Positions 55,759 to 64,000 of a stretch of 64,000 nt of DNA are shown here, one piece after another. The notes under the pieces are model-generated. The model ran no database searches, was not told the origin of the DNA, and saw only the letters and a program-made list of their open reading frames with translations. The translations under genes and the position numbers were made by a program. This DNA comes from Niebla homalea (lineage: Eukaryota > Ascomycota > Lecanoromycetes > Lecanorales > Ramalinaceae), in assembly GCA_019925105.1 (NCBI GenBank), contig JAHGAU010000005.1, positions 186,001 to 250,000 on the forward strand, given 5' to 3'. Each line of letters begins with the position of its first letter. The stretch's first letter is position 1.

Positions 55759-58700
55759 ATGTCCAAGCTGGAAGGGGATTCTAAAGCTCAATTCAATGGC
55801 CTCTTTGCAAATCTACGTACCAACAGTGGCTCCCACCCACAACCAAATACCAGAAAGCTCTCGCATGGTTTTGATGGGACAGCAGCCTCAAAATCTCCCC
55901 ACCCGCAACATGGTATGCTGTCATCAATGCTTCACTTGTCTCCATTACCTCACCTACTTACTGTATCCTCGTAGCTACCTCATCTGCTGGCATTCCACCA
56001 AATGCCAATGCCAACCCTCCAGCAAACCTACTAGACCTACTCAGATTCGGACCAGCAAATGCATCCCAGGCAAGCTCGCAACAGCAGCCGAATGCGGAAG
56101 CTTCCAAACCTTCAACTTCGAGCCCTGATGCTCAAACTGTTCATGGTCGCGAAATATCCGCGTCCGATCTCATAGCTTCTATGCGGGGTTCGACTTCAAA
56201 GCCCTCAACACCTGCCCAATCCGTGCCGCGTGCGTCGTCCGCCACACATCAGGACTCCCTGCTCAAATTGCTGAACCAAACCGCGCTTTCTGGGAACGAC
56301 AATCAGAAGCCGCGTAGCTCCTCAAAAGCGGGACACAAGGCTGTTGAAACTCCCCAGTCCGCACGCACGACCTCCCCGATTCGTTACTTTGGGAGTAAGG
56401 AGAACACACCAACTCCCTTTCAGCCTGAGGCTATTGCTCAAGCATCGCCATCTGCTAAGAATCCAGGAATATTCACCTATGTGAATCCATTTGAACAACT
56501 TTCCGCATCCTCCCCGCTCAACGCACAAGCTCGTGCTCCACCTAGCGGAGACATGACAAAACGCAAGGTCAAATCTCCATCGCCTCCAGCTGCCGTCTCT
56601 TACTCCCGAAGGAAGCTGACACCTTCTGGGGGTGAGGTTCTGCAAAGTATCGAATCGCCCGGACCGGAGCCATTGCAGGATGGTAGGACAAAGGTTGAGG
56701 CGCTGATGGGCATCGGTGCTCCGAGTAAAGATGCCGAGACTGTTGCAGAAGCTTTGAACGAAGTTGGAGGTCAGGTGCATAAGCAGATGGAGCATGCATT
56801 GGCTGAAGCCGAGGAACATGGGGTGAAGCAAGAAGGTCTGTCCAAAGAAGGGATTCCAAATGATGTTCCAGCTTCGACTTCGGGTGAGGACAAGGAAAAC
56901 AAGGCTCCCACCCAAACACCAACCACGAAGGGAGGGGAGGCTGGTGCAAATGCCGCTGTCGACGAATGGGAAAGCGCCGACGAAGAGAAAGCCAGCTTGG
57001 CCGAACCTGGACGAAAGGTCCCCACCTATCAGTTCCCAATGAGACCATTCGTCTGCATTGAAGTCAATCAAGGCTCTGCAGGAAACGTGTCATTCCGTAC
57101 CGATGCGAGAGTGGATATTGCGCGTTTCAAGAAGGATTTCGATCAGACTGATCGCACACTTGCCACGGCGACAAAGGATTTCATCGTCTATGGCATGCCG
57201 AAGACTGGCGGCGTGCGTATCATCCAACAGGAAAGTGGCAATGCAAGTCTCTTGTTCCCCAAAAGTGAAGACAGAATCTTCAACGTCGCAATTTCAACCG
57301 CCCATGCTGGAACAGGTCATCAGCAGGTCATTGCTACGGGCGTCAGTGGAGCGGCTTATTGGACGACGATCAAGAAGCCGGACATGGATTTTGATCAACA
57401 GGATATGGAAGCCAAAGCAGTCATCTTTCCCCCCACCATCACTGCGGCCGAAGCAGCTCTCAGTGGGCAGCTCAAGACTCGCGCAAAGCGAAGCTCGAGG
57501 CACCCTCAATACTTCGCTATCGGTCGTGGCAAATCCATTCAGATCGTCTTCCCAATGCATGCTAGAAAGTCCGAATACTTGAGGTCTGATCACACTCTCG
57601 ACACTGAGGTTTACTTCTCGGAGAGAAACCTCAAAATCACAACCGGCAAAGCTCCAAAGGATTTCTGCTTCAGCGAAGACGACTCTACGATAGTGACACT
57701 TGACAAAGCAGGCAAATTGAGGATCTGGGACATTAGAGACCTTGTAGCTGAGGAAAATGGATCTGCATCCAGGCTCGCATCTATCGAAGTCAAGACCCCC
57801 TTGATGACACTCTCCACAATTAGTACGGCTGACAAGTCGTGGCCAAGTTCAGTCTTGTTTGTCGACAAAACCCGATCTTACATAAAGGGTATTGCACAAC
57901 GTTACATTATCGTTGGCATGAAGCAGAATCACACTCTCCAATTGTGGGATCTGCATCTCGGAAAAGCAGTGCAGGAGCTTAGCTTCCCTCATGAGAATGA
58001 GACAGACGCCATCTGCAGTGTGGCATATCATCCAGCTACCAGTGTCATTGTCGTGGGGCATCCCACCCGGAATTCGATCTATTTGGTCCACCTTTCTGCG
58101 CCTAAGTACAATCTCTCAGGCATGAACCAGGCCAAATTCATCCAGCGCCTTGCAGTCAAAGACCCAACCCTTGCGAAGGCGGACTCGACTGCGATCATGA
58201 GTGGATTGCGCGAATATTCGCTTGCTGAGATTGGGCAGTTGCGAAGCCTTGACCTGGTCCCATCTTCAAATGAAGTGAGGGGATCCGAGGACGATGAAAG
58301 CTTGAACTTGTTCGAGCTTTATGTCATGCACTCCAAAGGCGTCACCTGTCTAGGCTTCAAGCGAGAAGACCTTGGCTTATCTTCGGAGAACAAAGCTCTG
58401 CATGCTGTTGACGCTCAGGCCGAGGGGTTGATCACCGTCAGGGATTTGAAGGAGCCGAGTGCTCCTGCTTCGAGCATCGGTACCGCCGTCAACGGAGATG
58501 CTGTTGCGCCTGGAACCCCTTCCAAAGGTTCAAAGGCAGCACGCAAAGAGGTGCAGGAAGAAGCTGCGCTTGTGACTCCTCATTCATCCAAAGCTGCCGG
58601 CAAGGCTGAAAAGGCCGAAAAGAAGAAGGTCAAGTCAAATGGTACAAGTGATAGTGTTGCAAAGGCTGTAGAAGCCCTTCCTGCTCTTCCTACTCCAGAG

Positions 58701-60242
58701 AAAGAACAGCCTGTTGTTTCGCCAACACCTCAGCCCGCCCCGAACGACACGAATCCTGTTGACGCCAAACAAGCGTCAGACGAGCAGCCAGTAGAAGTCT
58801 CCACAGTCAGTGAGCGCTCTTCAGCCAAGGCCAACGAAGACCCAATCAGCGTTGGCATTTCCAGTGACTTTTTGAACAAAGAAATGAAGAAGATAGAGCA
58901 AGGGGTGGCTGCGGAGTTCAACAAAGCATTCCAGCATGAACTCGAGGCGTTGTATCGGCGCCTTGACAGCGACAAGCAAGTCCAAAATGCGGCCTCGGGT
59001 GCCAACCAGGAAGCAATTCTGCGCCTTGTGTCTAAACAGCTGGGTGACAATGTCGAAAAATCGCTGGCCTCTATCGTCACCAGAACGATCAAGGAGTCGG
59101 TGACCCCCTACATTGGCGAGTCGACAGCCAACACGCTTGAGAAGACCCTACCCCACATCATTGGCCAGCAGCTGCAACATCTGCTGCCCTTGAATCTTAA
59201 ACCTGCCCTTCACGAGGTCGTTGGTCACACTTTGCAAAGCGCCGACATGTATCGCGCCATCTCTGAAAAGGTCACCAAGAGTGTGACTGGTCATGTCGAG
59301 CGTGAGTTTACAAATGCCCTCAATAGCTCGGTAATTCCGGCCTTCAAGAATCTTACTATCAGTACCGTGCAAAAGATTGGCCAAGACACCGAAAATCGGG
59401 TGAAGGAGCAATTGCAGCGTGCTGAAGTCCAACACCGCAATGACGGCGCGAAGATTGAACAGCTCACCAATTCCGTTCGTGTCCTGTCAGAGACAAGGCG
59501 CGACGACACTGGAAAGATTGACCAGCTCACCAATGCTGTCCGCGTGCTGTCGGAAACGATTCATCAGATGGCAGCAGCTCAGTCCGACTTTCAATCAGAG
59601 ATCTTGAAATTGCAGCAGAGAGCTTATCAAGACGGCCATTCTCTGGCTCGTCGTGATTCACTCACCCCTAGCGAGTCCGCCTCGATGCATGTGTCCCCAG
59701 AACAACAGGAGATCGACGCCATCTCTGCGCTTGTGCAAAAGGGTGACTATGAGGGAGGCACCATCATGGTAAGTTGTCTTCATCATTTCTGCCAGAACCG
59801 CGCTAAGGATCTCAGTGGCTACAATCAACGCAGCAAATCGCTATTTTTGACCAAGTCTTCGTCCACTTCTCCTCCAATTACCTTCAGAACATCTCACCGC
59901 TGGTCATACTCTCTGTCGGTGCTGCCGTGACGGGATCATTGGAGACCAATGTTCGTGAACGTTTGCTCTGGTTGGAGACTGTCTTGAACTCGGTCGATCC
60001 AACGGTAGGTCACTCTCATACACTCTATGCCCCTCAGGAATAATGAAGGCTGACAACGTTCATAGCACTTGGAAGTTCGTCAGGTCTCTCGAAAGGTGTT
60101 GGATGTGATTGGACAACGTCTGCAGTCCAACTACATGCGTATCGCCGAGGACGAGCCCAACAATCCCGCCTTACGTCAGATTGCCACCCTGTCAAGGCAG
60201 TCTAGGGAATTGATGCATGTGGCTCCATTGCCAGCCGAGTGA
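55759..60242 (+). CDS. edc4: enhancer of mRNA-decapping protein 4 (EDC4/Ge-1-like)
   Basis: Four exons: 55759-55912, 55975-59768, 59816-60004 and 60066-60242, giving 1437 residues. The first 400 residues are disordered, with short motifs such as LLDLLRFGP and DSLLKLLNQTAL that resemble decapping-factor binding peptides. A WD40-type propeller spans about 400-770 (FRTDARVDIARF, KLRIWDIRDL, LQLWDLHLGKAVQEL). A Lys/Glu/Pro-rich linker is followed by a long coiled-coil region (about 1030-1300) and the C-terminal alpha-helical Ge-1 domain (MWLQSTQQIAIFDQVFV, LSVGAAVTGSLETNVRERL). EDC4 scaffolds DCP1-DCP2 and XRN1 in P-bodies. The acceptor at 59815 was chosen because it yields MWLQS, the family sequence. 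Secure at domain level. Confidence 0.9.
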
Positions 60243-60892
60243 GACGATCTCGCAGGCAACACTCAACTTTAGATTGAAGTCCTTGGAAAGCAGAATCAAG
60301 CCCGCCAGTACACTCCGAGATCACACGAGTTCTCGGTCTCATTTATCTCAACTTGGATTGCTGTATGAGATGTACTGCCACTATCCTAAGCAAAATGAAT
60401 GGGTGGAATTGTTCTTCGTACTGCCGGCAACCTGGAGGAGCAAGTGATCCTGAAAATGGAGATGGTCTTGCTTGTCCAGAAATGCCGCTGTACTTTCCGA
60501 TTCAGTACGTTTCATGGTGACGGACATGACAGCCATTGCTCTGAAGACTGACTTTGCTGTCTCTTCAATTCATGGAGCTCGGTGACGTTCAACGCAATGA
60601 GATTGCTTCTCAATGTGGTCGATGACAATAGGAAAGGAGGGAGAGTCATGATATTTCAGGTTGATATTCAATGTGGTCAACGAAGGTGGCATGAGGGAGG
60701 TTGATAGTTTCACAGAATGTGGGCTCGATTCAAGCTTTGTACCATGATTTTCTTCGTTTGCTCGTCTACTGTCACACGCGCCATAGTTCCATAGGTACGA
60801 TTGACATACAAATGCTATAAGCTTTACTTCGTCAGGACGCCACTTTAACCGTGTTCCTGCGCTTAATCTCTTCTCCTGATCCTCCATATCCC
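60243..60892. other. convergent intergenic region
   Basis: 650 bp between EDC4 and the NDUFA8 gene stops. No gene seen. Confidence 0.4.
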
Positions 60893-61943
60893 CTAGCTTT
60901 TCGCCTTCCCCTCCCCCTCCTTCGCGTCAGCTGGCATTCCCGCCCTGGGATCCTTTATCCTCCTACTACTCGCCTGGGTTGAGAAAATCTGCCGATCCCT
61001 TAAATGCACCGGGACTTCATGCTCCGGCGTCCCCGGTATCTCCTTCCTCAGACCCTAAATCATGACCAACAAACGACACGGTCAGCACCCATCCAAACAA
61101 TCCGTTGGAAAGAGCAAATAGTGGGGGGGGAGCAGGGACGTATACCAACTGCTCAAACACGCAATCATTCAACCTCTGCTCCGGCCGCCGACAGTGCCAC
61201 ATCTGCTGGTTGTTGTGCTCCAGACACTCCCAGTGCGCGCGGAAGGTGGCGAGGCAGGATTTGTTGATGTCGTCGATGCTATCGGTTTTCGATAGCTCTA
61301 ACGTGTCAGCTTATTGTTCTTATTGTCATGGTGTGGGATGTTGGATGTGTGGCCCTTTTCATCCCCGAATCCTCGTTTTTTCCCATCTTTGAAAGCAGTC
61401 TGCTCGGCACAAAACCCCCCCAAAAATCTTTCGCGCCCTCTCGATCATGCCCCCCCACCCCCCAACCCCCCCCCCCGGTTCTGGTCTTGAAGGGAAAAGA
61501 TTGATAGATAAGGGGGTTGTTGCAACGTAACGTACACACTCTTGGCACACCGCGTGACTTTCCGGCCCTCGCGCATGCACTCCACTTCCCCCGGCCATAC
61601 GCTTCGGTCTTGCATTGCATGTAGTCGTCATTGAAGGCTCTGCAGCGGTCGCCGATGAAGAAGGAGGCGCTCATCAGCGGGGCGGAGGAGGTGCCGCATT
61701 CGGTGACGGGGGAACGGAGGCGGGGAGGGGGTTGGGTCGATGAGGACTTTTGGGAGAAGCTGTGGGGAAATGTCAGTGGAGGAGCTGCGGGGGAATGGAA
61801 GGGGGCGCGATTGGATTCTGGGGGTGCAGAAGTAGGGCAAGCATTGTTTGGCGGGGTGGGAAGGGGACAAGAGGAGGCACCAGGGGAACGAAGAAATGGG
61901 GATTTGGGAGGGGGGAAGGGGCGTACCGGGGTTCACGAGACAT
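60893..61943 (-). pseudogene. complex I subunit NDUFA8 (20.8 kDa) with homopolymer frameshifts
   Basis: Exons 61943-61927, 61759-61538, 61295-61146 and 61054-60893. The twin CHCH-type protein of NADH:ubiquinone oxidoreductase is clear: VTECGTSSAPLMSASFFIGD, C-x9-C type pairs, DDINKSCLATFRAHWECLEH, MWHCRRPEQRLNDCVFEQL and GLRKEIPGTPEHEVPVHLR. As given, exon 2 does not stay in the family frame. After FSQK the expected VLIDPTP lies in another frame, the frame returns at VTECG, and after AYGRG the expected GEVECMREGRKVTRCAKS is again one base off. Adding one base in each of four homopolymers (A4 at about 61744-61747; C5 at about 61726-61730 and 61708-61712; G5 near 61590) restores the family sequence and phase 0 to the next exon. 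An essential gene broken four times only in homopolymers points to sequencing error rather than decay. Confidence 0.75.
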
Positions 61944-62369
61944 TGTGGAGATCAATTGGTATGAGGTGAGGTGAAAAGGTAGAGGTTGGAGCAGCGTATG
62001 TAGAGCTCCACATAGAACTATTCTAAAGAGAGAGCTGGTCCGCCGTAGCGTGGCCCGCGGCGGTCGGGCGCGGTTGGCGCGTTTAAGGAGGGTAAAAAAG
62101 ACGTTCCTGACTCGGTTTGAGTGTTGACATGGATATTGCTTGCTGAATATTGACAAGGCACTGTCCAGCCTTGCTCGAGACACTCGTTTTCTGCGACTAT
62201 CGTTGCTATATTCCACGCGATCATACGCCATGTCAAACTCATAGGTGTCAATCTATTTTCACGAGGGACGCGCTTCCGCTGTCTTTTCTTCAGCACACTT
62301 CTATCGCGCAACGGCTTAGAGTAAGCATTCCTCTGTCTGCTCATCTGCGCCGTGAAGCGTGGCTGTAAA
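61944..62369. promoter_or_regulatory. divergent promoter, NDUFA8 / nucleoporin
   Basis: 426 bp between opposite start codons. A GC-rich patch with CGCGGCGGTCGGGCGCGG-like sequence lies around 62055-62075. Confidence 0.4.
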
Positions 62370-64000
62370 ATGTCCTCTCTCTTCGGTCAACCATCAGGTG
62401 GCGCCCCCTCAATCTTCTCCCAACCCAACAATACCAACAATCAAGCACCCCCAGGTACTGGACTTTTTGGCTCCGCGAACCCAAACACAACACAGAACAA
62501 GCCCAATCTCTTTGGCTCGTTGAACACGAACTCGGCCAATACATCGCAGCCACAAGCAGGCGGTGGATTGTTTGGATCTACTACTGCACAACCCGCGCAA
62601 ACAGGAGGAGGTGGTCTGTTTGGCTCCACGCCCCAGCCAGCCCAGACAGGAGGTCTATTTGGAAGCTCCACATCACAGGCGCAACCATCGGGGGGGCTGT
62701 TTGGAAGAGTAGAGCCAGCCAAGCCAGCAGGGGGAGGGGTATTTGGATCATCTACAGCCCAGCCCGCGCAACAGGGAGGTGGCCTCTTTGGCTCCACGCA
62801 GCAGAACGCTCAACAGCAACAAGGCAGTGGTCTATTTGGTGCTCTAGGACAGTCAAACCAGCAGCAGCAGCAGCCTCAACAGCAGCAACAGCAAGGGGCC
62901 GGTCTCTTTGGCAGCTTGGGACAGCCGGCTCAGCAACAACCCCAACAGCAGCAACACAACAGTGGCGGATTTTTGGGCAGCTTTGGTCAACCGGCTCAGC
63001 AACAACAGCAACCTCAGCCGCAAGCCAGTGTTCTGGGCCAGTCACAGGGTGGCCAGTCACGGCTGTTTGGCGATTCTCAGATCGAGCCACGTGAGCGCCT
63101 ACACGCGTGTTTGATAGGTGTATAGCTAACTCAACCCTCCAGGCCAAAAATCCGTCATCAACCAAATCGAACTCGCCTTCTCCAAATGGAACCCCCAATC
63201 TCCCTCCACCCTCTTCCAAACCTACCTCTACAATGCCGTAACCCCCGACACCGCCCCCTTTTACGGCCCCGGCCCCCAAGACGACGAGACCAAGTGGGAG
63301 GAAGCACTTGCAAAGAAGCCCTCCCCGGGTGCCATCCCCGTCTCCGTTCGCGGTTTTGAGCAACTGGGCCTTCGGATGAACAAGCAGTACCAGAACCTCG
63401 TCGTCCTCAACGGGCGACTTCATGAGATCAATAACGGGCTGAATGCTCTACTGCGGAAGCATGATCTAGAGGTGTCGATTCGTGCGGCCGACTGTCGGCG
63501 CAAGCATCTCAAGCTGAGCAGGCAATGTCTAGGGCTGGCGGCGAAAACGCAGTGTTTGAGAAGTCGGGGGTATGCGATGGATGGCGCCGAGGAGGAGCTG
63601 AGGAAGAAACTGTTGGGGCTGGAGAAGCAAGTGTTTGATCCTGCGTTAGATGGGAGAGGGGAGGAGATATGGGCGCGGATGGTGAGTGTGAGGGAGAGGG
63701 GGCGGCAGTTGCAGAGGGAGTATGAAAGAGCCGGGCAGGGGCTTGGTGGTAGTGAAAATGCCAGGCAAGATGGTGCAGGAATCGATGAGGAAATACTGAA
63801 GAGGGCGATGAAGGTGCGTGAGACTTTGTAGCCTGTCTTTCTAGTTTTGTCTCCAGGATGACGATGATTAACTCGATGCCGCAGATTTTGGAGGATTATC
63901 ATTCCCAACTGTCACATCTAGCGAAGGAGTTGGAGGACATCAACCGCGATTGGGAGGAGTATACAAAGGGCCGGCCGGTGGCGTTGACGAATGGGAGGTA
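62370..64000 (+). CDS. FG nucleoporin NUP57/NUP54, partial at window end
   Basis: Exons 62370-63090, 63143-63813 and 63885 to beyond 64000. The first 235 residues are GLFG/FG repeats (GGGLFGS, GTGLFGS, GSGLFGALG, AGLFGSLG) with Gln-rich spacers, the cohesive permeability-barrier domain. The structured part starts at RQKSVINQIELAFSKWNP, TLFQTYLYNAVTPDTAPFYG and RGFEQLGLRMNKQYQNLV, the Nup54/Nup57 domain, followed by coiled coils that assemble with NSP1 and NUP49 in the central channel complex. The start is ATG 62370 (a GTG further upstream is not needed). The frame reaches AATGGGAGGTA at the last base, probably one base short of a TAA/TAG stop, so only the stop codon may be missing. Confidence 0.92.

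Overview
This 64 kb window is nuclear DNA from a filamentous ascomycete (Pezizomycotina). A Dothideomycete of the Capnodiales/Mycosphaerellales type is my inference. The evidence is many short GT-AG introns (about 45-240 bp), fungus-specific families (Zn2Cys6 factors, PHO80 cyclin, M43 protease, kinase-ankyrin protein), and a 4 kb AT-rich block at the left edge with the CpA/TpG depletion typical of repeat-induced point mutation (RIP). Spliced gene models were built by hand from reading-frame continuity, splice consensus and phase arithmetic. No search was run.

Left part (1-13.8 kb): the RIP-degraded repeat (1-4052) abuts a protein kinase/ankyrin-repeat gene carrying one in-frame TGA and one frameshift. 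A conserved-looking but uncharacterised 723-residue protein and a four-exon Zn2Cys6 transcription factor follow. Centre-left (14.8-29 kb): CDC50 flippase subunit, secreted M43 metalloprotease, a second Zn2Cys6 factor divergent from an AIFM2/FSP1-like FAD oxidoreductase, fructosamine-3-kinase, and GID5/VID28 of the GID ubiquitin ligase.

Centre (30-43.6 kb): PHO80-type cyclin, a divergent mitochondrial carrier-like gene, SPT16 (FACT), a METTL24-like membrane methyltransferase, an MFSD5-like transporter and an ATG37/ACBD5-like tail-anchored acyl-CoA-binding protein. The 43.6-47.9 kb interval is gene-poor but holds several small candidate ORFs, two with a single predicted membrane segment.

Right part (47.9-64 kb): a disordered protein, the Rab GTPase YPT1, an M1 aminopeptidase with a possible mitochondrial presequence, a small three-exon membrane protein hidden from simple ORF scans, the decapping scaffold EDC4, the complex I subunit NDUFA8 (apparently disrupted by missing bases in homopolymers), and an FG nucleoporin (NUP57/NUP54) cut by the window end. 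Most genes are housekeeping genes in convergent or divergent pairs. I see no biosynthetic cluster, tRNA, rRNA or CRISPR array.
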